64,000 bases of DNA, from the NCBI GenBank assembly GCA_965205905.1, contig CBDBHZ010000013.1:186001-250000 (forward strand), read 5' to 3'. The notes under the pieces are model-generated. The model saw only the letters and a program-made list of their open reading frames with translations. It was not told where the DNA came from and did no database searches. Both the position numbers and the translations under genes were made by a program. Positions 1 to 9,380 of the stretch are shown here, in pieces (position 1 is the first letter of the stretch; every line of letters begins with the position of its first letter). The DNA comes from JAHZMA01 sp965205905. GTDB taxonomy: Bacteria; Pseudomonadota; Alphaproteobacteria; JABAAW01; JAHZMA01.

Positions 1-113
1 TTAATAACTCCATGATGCACTCAAATAGGAAGCAAAAATCTCTATGATGGTAAAAAGCGCGATTGCGATTGGCAATATGGGCTTGTTTATCAATCAATGG
101 CTTTCTGGGGGGC
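1..113 (-). CDS. Partial SAM-dependent methyltransferase (N-terminus only)
   Basis: On the minus strand an open frame runs off the left edge. It contains a stretch reading LIDKQAHIANRNRAFYHH and then an F-L-F-E-like segment. This resembles the N-terminus of the BioC-like methyltransferases that are commonly divergent from comF in alphaproteobacteria (family pattern FD.x..R.NR.R....DFL). Only about 30 residues are visible and the start codon is not clear (TTG candidates near 97 and 113), so the call rests mainly on the N-terminal pattern and the divergent position next to comF. Confidence 0.35.
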
Positions 114-128
114 AAAGGTGGTTTTTGC

Positions 129-953
129 ATGATGGCTCTTTTTATCAACAAAATTATCGGCAAAACTGATGTTCCGCAACTCATCTCTTCTTTAGCACAA
201 AACTATGCTTTGATTGAAGAGAAAATCACCAAATTAATCTTCGCGCCACATTGCGTGATGTGTAACGCGCATGTTGACCATAGCATCGCGCTATGCAATC
301 AATGTTGGGGCAAGCTAGATTTTGAAATTCCGCTTTATCTGTGCCAGCAATGTGGCTTCCCGATGAATGATAGTGATGAAAATGCCGATTGGGATGGCTT
401 ATGTTTAAGCTGTTTGCAAAAGCCGAGCCTACTAGATGGCACGGCGGCCACCCTTGCCTATGATGGCGTATCGCGTGATTTGATTCTAAAATTTAAGCAA
501 AATGATGCGCTTTATTTGCGTAAGTTGCTGACTTATCTGCTAACATTGGCGGTGCATCGTCTGCCCGAAGCCGATATGATTATCCCCGTGCCATTGCATC
601 AATGGCGGTTATGGGGACGGCGCTATAATCAATCTGCCCTGCTTGCCTTTGCGCTTGCCAAATTACTGAATAGCGATAATGTGCAGACGGGCATTCTAAA
701 GCGTATCCGTTACACCACGAAGCAAAAAGGCAACCCTAGCCAACGTGCCAAAAATTTGAAGAATGCCTTTGCGGTGAATCCGAAACAACAGCATCTGCTG
801 AAGGGCAAAACGATATTGCTGATTGATGATGTTCTCACCACCAGCGCAACATTACAAAGTTGTGCCAAAACATTGAAAAAAGCGGGTGCCGATAAAGTCT
901 ATGGGCTAACAGTGGCAAGGGTAGTCGCACCCCGCCCGATATTTGTGTCGTAA
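129..953 (+). CDS. comF: ComF family protein, phosphoribosyltransferase-like
   Basis: ComF proteins combine an N-terminal zinc ribbon with a type I phosphoribosyltransferase fold and are linked to DNA uptake and recombination. The sequence has paired cysteines (CVMC, CNQC, CQQC, CLSC) in the first 100 residues, then a PRPP-binding motif ending in IDDVLTTSAT near the C-terminus. The open frame begins at 63, but I prefer ATG 129: an AAGGTGG ribosome-binding site lies 7 bases upstream, and the residues before it look like shadow coding of the divergent methyltransferase. The downstream trmJ gene begins 3 bases after the stop, suggesting an operon. Confidence 0.88.
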   Translation: MMALFINKIIGKTDVPQLISSLAQNYALIEEKITKLIFAPHCVMCNAHVDHSIALCNQCWGKLDFEIPLYLCQQCGFPMNDSDENADWDGLCLSCLQKPSLLDGTAATLAYDGVSRDLILKFKQNDALYLRKLLTYLLTLAVHRLPEADMIIPVPLHQWRLWGRRYNQSALLAFALAKLLNSDNVQTGILKRIRYTTKQKGNPSQRAKNLKNAFAVNPKQQHLLKGKTILLIDDVLTTSATLQSCAKTLKKAGADKVYGLTVARVVAPRPIFVS

Positions 954-956
954 CTG

Positions 957-1697
957 ATGCCTGATAATAGTAACGCCCCCATCATTATTTTAATGAGGCC
1001 GCAATTAGGCGAGAATATTGGCATGGTTGCCCGTGCCATGAAGAATTGTGGTTTTAGCCAATTACGCATTATTGACCCGCGTGATGGTTGGCCCAATCCT
1101 GATGCCATCAGCGCATCGGCAGGGGCTGATGATATTTTGCAACAAGCAATTATCACGCAAACATTAGAAGAAGCAACTAATGATTGTCATTATGTGTTAG
1201 GGCTAACGGCACGCACACGAATGCGCGCTTTGCCCCGTTTTGATTTAACGCAAGCGGTGAGTGAAACCAGCATCAGGCAACAAAAAAATCTGCAATCCGC
1301 TTTGTTATTCGGTGCGGAGCGTTCGGGACTTGATAATGATGCGATTAGCAGGTGCGATGGCGTGATTCATATTGCGCTAAATCCTGATTTTCAATCGCTG
1401 AATCTATCGCAAGCGGTTTTGCTATTTTGCTATCTTTATTGGCAGAATCATTTATTATCGCCCGAAGCCGATAATCTCACGGCTGATAATCTCACACCAG
1501 TATCGCGCAATGACTTGCATATTTTTTTGGAACGGCTAGAAACATCGCTTGAAGTGCGCGGGTTTTTCAAAACTGAGCAACAAAAGCCTGAAATTATCCG
1601 CAATTTACGCAGCTATTTTACCCGCTCATCACCCACCGACCAAGAGCTACGCACGCTACATGGTATTATCGAACGGCTGAAAAAACCGCATATCTGA
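957..1697 (+). CDS. trmJ: tRNA/rRNA methyltransferase, TrmJ-type SPOUT family
   Basis: A SPOUT-class RNA 2'-O-methyltransferase. TrmJ methylates position 32 of the tRNA anticodon loop using SAM. The three SPOUT motifs are visible: PQLGENIGMVARAMKNCGF near the N-terminus (motif 1, N-x-G-x-x-x-R), LLFGAERSGLDN (motif 2), and IALNPDFQSLNLSQAVLLFCY (motif 3, N-L-S-Q-A-V). The length of 246 residues is typical. It follows comF by 3 bases and is probably co-transcribed. Substrate specificity within TrmH/TrmJ cannot be fixed from sequence alone. Confidence 0.85.
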   Translation: MPDNSNAPIIILMRPQLGENIGMVARAMKNCGFSQLRIIDPRDGWPNPDAISASAGADDILQQAIITQTLEEATNDCHYVLGLTARTRMRALPRFDLTQAVSETSIRQQKNLQSALLFGAERSGLDNDAISRCDGVIHIALNPDFQSLNLSQAVLLFCYLYWQNHLLSPEADNLTADNLTPVSRNDLHIFLERLETSLEVRGFFKTEQQKPEIIRNLRSYFTRSSPTDQELRTLHGIIERLKKPHI

Positions 1698-1852
1698 TAA
1701 ATTTGATATAAACAATAAATAATGCTGAAATAATTTTATTTGATGGTTGTAATAGGGTGATAGAATCGGTTAGAGTGATTTGGTTTTTGCATCACATATC
1801 AGCAAAATGATAATGACCCTATTCACGAAAATCAATAAGGAATAACGAAACA

Positions 1853-3529
1853 ATGGCAGAGATAGAAAAAACAGACAATAACGGTAATGATGGCGGCGAT
1901 AATGGCGACACTAATGGGCGCAACAATGGCGGACGCAACTCTTATCGTGGCAGAAGAAATAATAACAGAAATTATCGCAATAATAATAATAGTGGCAGAC
2001 GCTATCAGAATTATAACCAACCCTATCGCTTACAAACCTTACCCGATTTTGTGATGTATCCGTTTCATTTGCTTTATCAGCTGATGAAAAAAGAAATTTC
2101 GGGTGGCGTATTTTTGGTAATCGGCACAATAGCGGCATTATGGATGGCAAATAGTGCCTATGGCGACCAATATGCCGATTTGGTTCATATTCATATCGGT
2201 TTTGCATTCGGCAATTTGCATTTTGACCAAAGCATTCAGCATTTTGTGAATGATGCGCTGATGGCAATTTTCTTCTTGCTTGTGGGGCTAGAAATTAAGC
2301 GCGAATTCAAAGATGGGCATCTCTCATCATTTGATAGCGCGTTATTGCCATTTGTTGCCGCTATTTTCGGCATGGCAGTGCCTGCAATAATATATGTTGC
2401 TATTAATAGTGGCGATGCTGTGAATATGCGCGGTTGGGCGATTCCTGCGGCAACTGATATTGCCTTTGCCATCGGCATTATGGCATTATTGGGCAAGCGC
2501 GTACCAATATCGCTAAAAGTGTTATTGGTGGCGATTGCGGTGATTGACGATTTAGGCGCGATTTTGGTGATTGCATTCTTTTATAATACGGGGCTTAATT
2601 ACGAAGCCTTATTCATCGCATTTGGCGTATTTTTGGTAATGCTAATGCTGAACAGGCGCGGTGTGCATTTTATCACCCCCTATGCAGTGCTTGGCTTTAT
2701 CTTATGGATATTCGTGTTCCGTTCTGGCATTCATGCCACTTTAGCAGGGGTGATGACCGCATTGGCGGTGCCACTGAACGCCCCGAAAGCGCGCTATTCG
2801 CCATTGAAAAAATTAGAACATGCGATTGCACCATGGGTGAATTTTATCATTCTGCCGATTTTCGCCTTTATGAATGCAGGGGTTGATTTCAGCTCGATGG
2901 CAGGTGAAGGCAATGTGTTGATGCAACCGATTGCGCTCGGCATTTTGCTTGGGCTGTTTTTTGGCAAGCAAATCGGCATTTTCACTTCGGTCTTTTTAAT
3001 GGTGCGCTTCCGCATTAGCCCGATGCCTGCTGGCACCAGCTGGGCGCATATTTATGCCATGTCTGCGCTATGTGGTATCGGCTTTACCATGTCGTTATTC
3101 ATAGGTGCGCTTGCATTCCCAAGCGGTGATTTTGATGCACAGGTGCGCGCAGGCGTGTTTGTTGCCTCGCTGGTCTCGGCTATCTTCGGCTATGTCTTGC
3201 TATTCACGCGCAAAAGCACGGCGGATGCAGGCGGTGATAGGGACGATAGAAACCGTGCGCCACGAAGGAATTATAGCAATTCTGGTGGTGGCAGTGGCTC
3301 TGGCGGCAATCGTCGCAATTATCAGCAACGCCCACGTGGTAGCGGTGGTAACAGAGGTGGCACCAGCTCCAGAAGCAGAAATGACAATCGTGGCGACAGC
3401 AGAAATGATAGTCGCGGTGATAATCGTGGCGATGGCAGGAGCGATAGTCGCGGCGACAATCGTGGTGATGGCAGAAGTGATAGAAGCGATAATCGGGGCG
3501 GTGGCGACAGCCGCGCCGATAATCGGTAA
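1853..3529 (+). CDS. nhaA: Na+/H+ antiporter NhaA with disordered N- and C-terminal tails
   Basis: NhaA exchanges sodium for protons across the inner membrane. The core (about residues 70-465) has the family signatures: AATDIAFA, the paired aspartates in AVIDDLGAILVIAF that bind Na+/H+, and IHATLAGV in a later helix. About 70 residues rich in Asn, Gly and Arg precede the core, and about 90 residues of Arg-Gly-Asp/Asn/Ser repeats (RGDNRGDGRSD-type units) follow it. Ordinary NhaA is near 390 residues, while this one has 558. Both tails are in frame with the core, and GGAATAA precedes the ATG. The downstream monooxygenase starts 3 bases after the stop. Confidence 0.9.
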   Translation: MAEIEKTDNNGNDGGDNGDTNGRNNGGRNSYRGRRNNNRNYRNNNNSGRRYQNYNQPYRLQTLPDFVMYPFHLLYQLMKKEISGGVFLVIGTIAALWMANSAYGDQYADLVHIHIGFAFGNLHFDQSIQHFVNDALMAIFFLLVGLEIKREFKDGHLSSFDSALLPFVAAIFGMAVPAIIYVAINSGDAVNMRGWAIPAATDIAFAIGIMALLGKRVPISLKVLLVAIAVIDDLGAILVIAFFYNTGLNYEALFIAFGVFLVMLMLNRRGVHFITPYAVLGFILWIFVFRSGIHATLAGVMTALAVPLNAPKARYSPLKKLEHAIAPWVNFIILPIFAFMNAGVDFSSMAGEGNVLMQPIALGILLGLFFGKQIGIFTSVFLMVRFRISPMPAGTSWAHIYAMSALCGIGFTMSLFIGALAFPSGDFDAQVRAGVFVASLVSAIFGYVLLFTRKSTADAGGDRDDRNRAPRRNYSNSGGGSGSGGNRRNYQQRPRGSGGNRGGTSSRSRNDNRGDSRNDSRGDNRGDGRSDSRGDNRGDGRSDRSDNRGGGDSRADNR

Positions 3530-3532
3530 ATC

Positions 3533-4831
3533 ATGATGAAACAGGCAGATATTATCATTGCAGGTGGCGGCTTAAATGGGCTGATTGCGGGCATGGTAGC
3601 TGCCAAGACGGGCTATAAAACGCTGATAATTGAACCATTATCAGCGGATGCCATGCAAAAGCCAACATCTGACGGGCGAGCGAGTACGATTGCCGCTACA
3701 TCTTTCGCATTATTGAAACGAATAGGCTTGGCTGATGATTTAGAGCCCCACGCGCAGAGAATCAACGATATTCGCGTTACCGAAGCCGACCCTTTATTGG
3801 GTGTCTCGCCATTTTTTCTGCATTTTTCTGCTGAAAAATTAGCGAAAAAAAAACCGACCAACGACCAACCCTTTGGCTATGTGATTGAAAACTCAATCTT
3901 GCGTCACATTTTTTATGCCCATGCCGCCAAAGCTGATAATCTACAAATCTTGCATGGGGTATCAGTGGCAGAGGTGGATTTTACGCCCGATAATGATGAT
4001 GCCAATGATGATAATAATGGCGAGAAAAATCAGCAACAATCATTGGTAACATTGGATAATGGCGCACAATATCTGACAAATCTCATCATCGCTTGTGATG
4101 GGCGCAACTCACCGATTCGTGAAATCGCGGGCATTGATGCCATGCAATGGGATTACAAACAAAAGGCGATTATCACCGCAGTGCATCATCAGCGCAAACA
4201 TGGCGGTGTGGCGGTGGAACAATTTCATCCAAGCGGTGCCTTTGCGATTTTACCCCTATGCGGTGATGATAAATCCGAGCAAAAAAGTGCTATCGTATGG
4301 ATTGAGCGCAGTGAGACTGCCGATAGATTAAACGCGCTAGATGAGGCACATTTTTTACCATTACTCAAAGAAAAATTCGGTGATTTTTTAGGCAATATTG
4401 CATTAGCCGCACCCCGCCAATGCTATCCGCTTAGCTTTAGCCATGCCAAAAAATATTATCAACATCGGTTACTGTTGCTAGGCGATTCCGCCCATGCAAT
4501 TCATCCGCTGGCAGGGCAAGGTTTGAATTTAGGCTTGCGCGATAGCGCGGTGTTATGGGATATGTTGCAAAAATGCCGTAGGTTAGGGTTAGATATTGGA
4601 CGCACCGAGAATTTAAGCGACTTTGAACGCGGGCGCAAAACCGATAATCATGCGGTGGCGGCGATGACTGATTTGCTGAACCGCCTCTTTGCCAATCGGA
4701 TTCCGCCTTTGCGGTTATTACGGCAATGTGGAATGCATGTGGTGAATCAAACGCCGCCATTAAAGAATTTCTTTGCCTATCGCGCGATGGGTGTGAAAAA
4801 AGGAATGTCAGATAAAATGAAATTAAGTTAA
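3533..4831 (+). CDS. UbiH/UbiF-family FAD-dependent monooxygenase
   Basis: Flavin aromatic hydroxylases of this family hydroxylate the ubiquinone ring. The protein has the FAD ADP-binding motif IIIAGGGLNGLIAG at the N-terminus, a GRASTI segment near residue 45, a DG motif (ACDGRNSPIR) mid-protein, and the C-terminal signature LLGDSAHAIHPLAGQGLNLGLRD. The length of 432 residues is normal, apart from an Asp/Asn-rich insert near residues 155-170. Two adjacent ATGs (3533 and 3536) are possible starts. Which ring position it hydroxylates cannot be read from the sequence. Confidence 0.85.
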   Translation: MMKQADIIIAGGGLNGLIAGMVAAKTGYKTLIIEPLSADAMQKPTSDGRASTIAATSFALLKRIGLADDLEPHAQRINDIRVTEADPLLGVSPFFLHFSAEKLAKKKPTNDQPFGYVIENSILRHIFYAHAAKADNLQILHGVSVAEVDFTPDNDDANDDNNGEKNQQQSLVTLDNGAQYLTNLIIACDGRNSPIREIAGIDAMQWDYKQKAIITAVHHQRKHGGVAVEQFHPSGAFAILPLCGDDKSEQKSAIVWIERSETADRLNALDEAHFLPLLKEKFGDFLGNIALAAPRQCYPLSFSHAKKYYQHRLLLLGDSAHAIHPLAGQGLNLGLRDSAVLWDMLQKCRRLGLDIGRTENLSDFERGRKTDNHAVAAMTDLLNRLFANRIPPLRLLRQCGMHVVNQTPPLKNFFAYRAMGVKKGMSDKMKLS

Positions 4832-4847
4832 ATAAAGGAGACTTATC

Positions 4848-5246
4848 ATGAAAAAAATATTTATAATCATTGTTTGCATCATCTCTGCACCATTCCCCGC
4901 AATGGCACAGATGTATCAATGCACGGAAGAGGCAAAATTAGGCTTCGAGCTGCATAAAGGCAAAATCAAATCCCCTAAATTTAAAACAGAAAAACATGTG
5001 ATTGATGTGGATATAGAAAACGGCAGAATCCTTAATGATGAGTTTCTTTTAAGTGAATTATATTATAATAATGGCGCGGCGCTCTGTGAAAAAAGTGCTG
5101 GCGATAATATTCTATTATGCACCAATACGATTGGCAATGGGTTTGCTATCAATTTGGATAATTTGCAATTCACCTTTGCAAGTTTTTGGCCTGTGGAAAA
5201 AGACCAAACAGCGCATATCGCACATGGAAAATGCAAAAAGCTTTAG
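4848..5246 (+). CDS. Small secreted protein of unknown function
   Basis: I do not recognise this family. The 132-residue product begins with a clear Sec signal peptide: lysines, a hydrophobic stretch, then an AMA-Q cleavage site after about 21 residues. The mature part is about 110 residues with four cysteines (CTEEAK, LCEKSAG, LLCTNT, GKCKKL), so two disulfides are possible in the periplasm. A good AAGGAG ribosome-binding site lies 8-9 bases before ATG 4848. It follows the monooxygenase by 16 bases and may be co-transcribed. Confidence 0.7.
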   Translation: MKKIFIIIVCIISAPFPAMAQMYQCTEEAKLGFELHKGKIKSPKFKTEKHVIDVDIENGRILNDEFLLSELYYNNGAALCEKSAGDNILLCTNTIGNGFAINLDNLQFTFASFWPVEKDQTAHIAHGKCKKL

Positions 5247-5249
5247 TAT

Positions 5250-5640
5250 CTGATTAGTCAGTTTTGAGTAACCGAGATTCACTCCACCGCGAGTATTGAG
5301 TAACCGAGAAACACGCCATCGATAGTATTTGGTACAGCGGGGGGCATGGGGCGACACGCTCCTCCGCCAGTTTTGAAACACAGCGGGGGGATTATCAAGG
5401 GGGGTTCTGGCAAGAGGCGTCTGCTTGGCAAATTGTCCAACGGACATAAATTTGACAAGCGCGCATCGAGAAGCCAGACCGCACCCCCCTTGATATTATG
5501 AACTAACTCCGCAAAGCCCCCCATATAAAAATGTGATGAGACACGCAAGATGCTAGTATTGACGAATCTAACAAAACGCACCGCCGTCATTCCAACGAAA
5601 GTCGGTATCCAGAGTCGGTTTGTTTCATCCTTTGGGTTCA
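5250..5640. repeat. Intergenic palindromic repeat block R1 (arm type 1, core B)
   Basis: No gene is supported in this gap. A perfect 12-bp inverted repeat (TATCAAGGGGGG at 5393-5404, CCCCCCTTGATA at 5484-5495) encloses a core that itself contains TTGGCAAATTGTCC...GGACATAAATTTGACAAG. It is flanked by pieces repeated elsewhere in the window: 'gagtaaccga', 'cagcggggggatta' and 'ctccgcaaagccccccatat'. The right end (about 5580-5622) carries the separate 'cgtcattcc...atccagagtcggtttg' palindrome. The same core occurs in blocks R3 and R10. Confidence 0.85.
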
Positions 5641-5652
5641 ATGATATTTTGA

Positions 5653-7914
5653 CTAGGCTTTATCGATATCTAACTCTCTTTGCAGAAAAGAACCTAACTC
5701 AACAAATGATTTAATAGTCCAACCATCTTCATGTTCATGTGCAACCTGTTCAAGCACACTACGGATTGTTTGGTTTTCTGGTGTATTTCCATTTTTTAAT
5801 TGTGGCATAATATCATAAACAATATCTTCAAATTTAGGATACCGTCCCCCTCTATTTTCTCTTCTCAAATAAGAAATAAGAAAATATTTCACGCGCTGAT
5901 TAATATCAATATGCGTCTTAAAATTACCTTTAGGGCGGACATGATACTTTTGTGTCATTTCATCATAATCATAATTATCATTCATCAAAGGGGTAATATC
6001 ACTATATTCTTTGGCTAACAAATCACCATAACCCATTTCCAAACCATCAGTAATTAAAGCAGCATAAATATCTTCTAATGTTGCGCCATCATATTCTGCA
6101 ATTAATGATTCTATTCTATTAAGCACAATTTCTTGAATATCAGCATCAAATGCCGCCTTAAATCTTGCTTTTGGTGTTTTGACTTTTCTAAAATAAATAA
6201 TTAACTGCCCAGATAATACTGTAAAGGGATTCTGTCTTTTCTTAAAAGTAGTTTGCCCGTTACTTTGCCTAACCGTGCCCATATATTCAAACCCCATCCG
6301 CTCAGCCGCATCTACAATAACATGCCAATAATGAGGGTCTTGGTGCTGAAATACAAAACTCATCCAGCGATTCCATTTAAGAACTCTAAACATTTCCATT
6401 AATGATTGTGTCAACAACGTATCATAACTATTTCTTGATTTTTCACGCGACCCACCCTCAATCGCCTCATTTTGATAATCTTCTTCTGTTACCTCAAAAT
6501 CCAACCAAGCATTCCACATAACAGATAAATCTAAATAATGAATCTTTGCGCCATAAGGAGGGTCGGTATAAATATAGTCGACTGATTCAGTTTCTAATGG
6601 TAACACGCTAGCATTGCCTTTTATCGCATAACTTTGTTTAAGTGTTGCTTCATCATTTGAAACTGTTTTATTAATTTCATTTTTTGCTTTAATCAGAAAC
6701 CTTAATTTATCATCAAACGCATCTGCAACATCACGAAAAGTAGGTTCGGGCGCAATTCTATATCGATAATACCGAAAAACTGCCGTATCACCTCCGCCTG
6801 TTCTGGACTTATGATACGTTAGATTAGCGGTTGTTACTGTGCTAGAAAAAGCGAGCATTAAATGAGTATATATATCTGAATCTTTTTCTTGTTTAATGCA
6901 ATATTTTAAACACGCCAAATCTGCCCTTTGCTTTGGCGTAAATAAATCATAAAGCTGTCCAACATCTGCACCTTTAGAAAGCAGGTCTATATTTTGTGGC
7001 TGGTCATAAATTTTAAATGATTGCTTAATCGCTTTTTGACTAGTAGGTCGTAATTTCGTAAACTCTTGTAAAACACGCTCACCCGCCTGCATAAGCATTT
7101 TTGTTTTAACAGGCGTTAGCATGGCTTGTGCCCAAAAAACACACAGCGGATTAATATCGATATGAATGCCAATTCTTTGTGCTAGCGTTGCTTCTATTGC
7201 GGTAATACCGCTACCACCAAAGGGGTCAAGCACAACATCGCCCGCCTGACTAAAGGTGGTGATATGATTATAAACAACATCCCACGATTGCTTGGTAAAA
7301 TATCCATGAACACCAAAATATCTATTTTTAGCTTGTTTTTTAGGTTTCATAACAGGCTTTGGAATCTCGCATTTTGAATAATCAAATTTATGTTTTATAT
7401 TTTGGGATTGTTGCTTAATATCAATAATATGAGTAGGATGAAAAATAGAATAAATGGCATGAAGTTTTTCATCATCTAAATTTTCTAATTTTAAATTAAT
7501 TCGGGGGGCAGTTTCGTCGATAGACCAAATGATAAGCCTTTCCCCGTTGCAAAGACCATAAAAAGGCGCTCTAATATCAGGGTGAATCGTATAAAAATAG
7601 ACTTGCTCCTGATGTTTTGCATTGGTAACATCTTCTGTTGGTGCTTTAGCATCTAATACAACCATTGCTTTATTTGCTACTTGAAACAAATAATCAGGAA
7701 TAATGCGTATCGGCTGAGAGCCTGAACCTGTTTTAACAAAAGGGTGCGATAAATTGAGTGAGCGAATAACATGCTTATCACTTGCGTTATCAGAATCAAA
7801 CCCTAACCAATCGGTGAGTGGCTTGATAATGTCTTCACGGACAGAATCTTCTTTAAAATTTTTATCTGTCAAAACAGCGAAATTAAAAAGTGCAAGTGGA
7901 TTAGAATAAGACAT
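5653..7914 (-). CDS. Nuclease-methyltransferase fusion, putative single-chain restriction-modification enzyme
   Basis: The 753-residue protein joins two activities. Residues about 20-150 look like a type I HsdR-type N-terminal nuclease domain of the PD-(D/E)XK class (PDYLF, then VVLDAKAP). Residues about 200-600 are an adenine-specific DNA methyltransferase with the SAM motif LDPFGGSG followed by the catalytic TDPPYG. The C-terminal 150 residues, with no motif I recognise, might recognise the target. There is no separate restriction or specificity gene beside it. It stands between two repeat blocks, and its codons look more AT-rich than those of the housekeeping genes, which suggests transfer. 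Confidence 0.75.
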   Translation of the reverse strand: MSYSNPLALFNFAVLTDKNFKEDSVREDIIKPLTDWLGFDSDNASDKHVIRSLNLSHPFVKTGSGSQPIRIIPDYLFQVANKAMVVLDAKAPTEDVTNAKHQEQVYFYTIHPDIRAPFYGLCNGERLIIWSIDETAPRINLKLENLDDEKLHAIYSIFHPTHIIDIKQQSQNIKHKFDYSKCEIPKPVMKPKKQAKNRYFGVHGYFTKQSWDVVYNHITTFSQAGDVVLDPFGGSGITAIEATLAQRIGIHIDINPLCVFWAQAMLTPVKTKMLMQAGERVLQEFTKLRPTSQKAIKQSFKIYDQPQNIDLLSKGADVGQLYDLFTPKQRADLACLKYCIKQEKDSDIYTHLMLAFSSTVTTANLTYHKSRTGGGDTAVFRYYRYRIAPEPTFRDVADAFDDKLRFLIKAKNEINKTVSNDEATLKQSYAIKGNASVLPLETESVDYIYTDPPYGAKIHYLDLSVMWNAWLDFEVTEEDYQNEAIEGGSREKSRNSYDTLLTQSLMEMFRVLKWNRWMSFVFQHQDPHYWHVIVDAAERMGFEYMGTVRQSNGQTTFKKRQNPFTVLSGQLIIYFRKVKTPKARFKAAFDADIQEIVLNRIESLIAEYDGATLEDIYAALITDGLEMGYGDLLAKEYSDITPLMNDNYDYDEMTQKYHVRPKGNFKTHIDINQRVKYFLISYLRRENRGGRYPKFEDIVYDIMPQLKNGNTPENQTIRSVLEQVAHEHEDGWTIKSFVELGSFLQRELDIDKA

Positions 7915-8099
7915 TGAACGACTGATGAAAAGAGATAAAAAATATAAACCAAGCTGACAATACCATGCTTGATGATAAGATGCAAGAAATCCATGTAATA
8001 GCTCTCATGCAACAAACTCAAAATAACTTTCCCATTACATCATTTCGGCGCACTCAGTCAGATATTCAGCATCATATTATCATAATAGAAAATGAAAGC

Positions 8100-8450
8100 A
8101 AGGGGTGCTATCTCCCCGCGGGAATGACGGCGGTGAGTAGTATATAGGCGGAGTGCATTTCTCGGTTACTTAACACATAGGGCGGAGTGCGTTTCAAAAT
8201 TCGTCAACACAAAAACCGTGCGTTTTGCGATACATTAATATTTAAGGGGGCGCGAATTCGCTTCTCGATGGGCAGGGCGGAGCCGCCCATCTTGCGAATG
8301 CCCCCTTAACAACCCCCGCTGTACCAAATACGAAAATCGCGTTCCCCATACCCCCCCCGCTGTATTTCAAAACTGGCGGTAGAGTGAGTTTCGGTTACTC
8401 AACACGAAAGGAGGAGCGTGTCGCTAGATTACTCAATATTACCGATGACA
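8100..8450. repeat. Intergenic palindromic repeat block R2 (arm type 2, core C)
   Basis: A 10-bp inverted repeat (TTAAGGGGGC 8242-8251, GCCCCCTTAA 8300-8309) encloses a core with its own nested hairpins: ATTCGC...GCGAAT and GGGC/GCCC. It is followed by 'aacccccgctgtac'. Left of it lie fragments shared with R8-R10 ('aacacaaaaaccgtgcg', 'gatacattaatat') and a 'gcgggaatgacggcgg' piece. No gene is supported between 7915 and 8485. The short open frame at 7965 has no homology or ribosome site that I can see. Confidence 0.8.
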
Positions 8451-8485
8451 CATGGCAAATTTAAAAAATTCTAGTATAAGATAAA

Positions 8486-9189
8486 TTAACGTAAAATTTC
8501 AGCAGGTAAATTTAGATGACTTGTTAAAAAATCAACATGCTCGCGCAATTCTTTCGTAATATTACCATATAATGGGTCAACGCCAACCTGTAAGCCTTCG
8601 ATTCGTGCTAATTTTAATGCTGGAACAAGGTCGGAATCTCCGCTTATTAAAAGAATGACATCTGCTAATTTTTTATAGGCAATGGAAGCAATATCTAAAC
8701 CGATTTTCATATCAACCCCTTTTTGAGTGATGCTAGGTTTAACATCATGTTCCTCAAAATCCTGCAATGTAACTTTTCCAGAAAAAGATGTTTAAGCTTT
8801 TCTGCCGAGACAAACCATTTCTTTTTATCCCAACTAAGCGTTCCCAGCCACAAAGCAAAACTAGGTGTCTCTTTTATCGAATCATGTAACGCTAATTGTG
8901 TTTGATAACTATGAAATTCTAAAAATCTTCTGTATTGATTTGAAACAGGATGATGATAACCATTATCACCTAATGGCGCGGCATCATAATAAAAAACACG
9001 GTATAGTTCATAATTTTCATTAAAATCAATATGCTTTTGGCAATATTTTGATAGTTCAAAACCATTAATATCATTTAATAAAAGAGTGTTATGTGTCTTA
9101 AAATCATGTTTTTTTATTTGATTCTTTAACGCATGGATTCTATAGATTAAATAGGCACCATCGATAAAAATAGCTACTTTTTTAGGCAT
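8486..9189 (-). pseudogene. NYN-domain (LabA-like, PIN-fold) nuclease, frameshifted
   Basis: NYN proteins are PIN-fold ribonucleases. The first part (9189 to about 8785) gives VAIFIDGAYLIY with the first catalytic aspartate and a YYDAAP motif. The second part, in another frame, gives KGVDMKIGLDIA and ISGDSDLVPALK with the remaining acidic residues. Restoring one T in the run that reads AAAAA at 8782-8786 on the plus strand joins the two frames into one protein of about 234 residues. The nuclease residues are all present, so it is either a recent pseudogene or a homopolymer sequencing error. A structured leader and promoter lie upstream. Confidence 0.8.
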
Positions 9190-9222
9190 AATAACAGTAT
9201 TTCAGTAGTTGGAAAAGATATT

Positions 9223-9317
9223 GCCCTTGGTTACTAACTTCTTACAAGATTTTTAAAGAGTCTTCACCAAGGGCGTTACTGTAATGTTAGTTTAGCAACT
9301 GCTGTTTCGATTGTCAA
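9223..9317 (-). promoter_or_regulatory. Promoter and hairpin leader of the NYN gene
   Basis: Reading the minus strand, TTGACA (9312-9317), a 17-bp spacer and TAAACT (9289-9294) form a good sigma-70 promoter, with a predicted start near 9282. The leader of about 93 bases to ATG 9189 contains a perfect 9-bp stem, GCCCTTGGT/ACCAAGGGC (9223-9231 and 9266-9274), around a 34-base loop. No T-run follows, so it is not a simple terminator. Confidence 0.5.
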
Positions 9318-9380
9318 CAGCTTTTACAGTTGTTTACAATTTCTCGTTCTACAGCTTTTACAGTTGTTTACAATTTCTCG
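9317..9380 (-). repeat. Tandem 30-bp direct repeat upstream of the NYN promoter
   Basis: Two identical 30-bp units (9317-9346 and 9351-9380), period 34, sit just upstream of the -35 box, with a partial third unit at about 9384-9402. Each holds small dyads such as TTGTAAACAA. The position suggests operator sites. The 30-base copies are identical, which implies recent duplication or selection. Confidence 0.6.

Noticed and set aside
3322..3606. Antisense reading frame over the NhaA tail
   Set aside because: A compositional shadow of the Arg/Gly/Asp repeats; no ribosome site or family.
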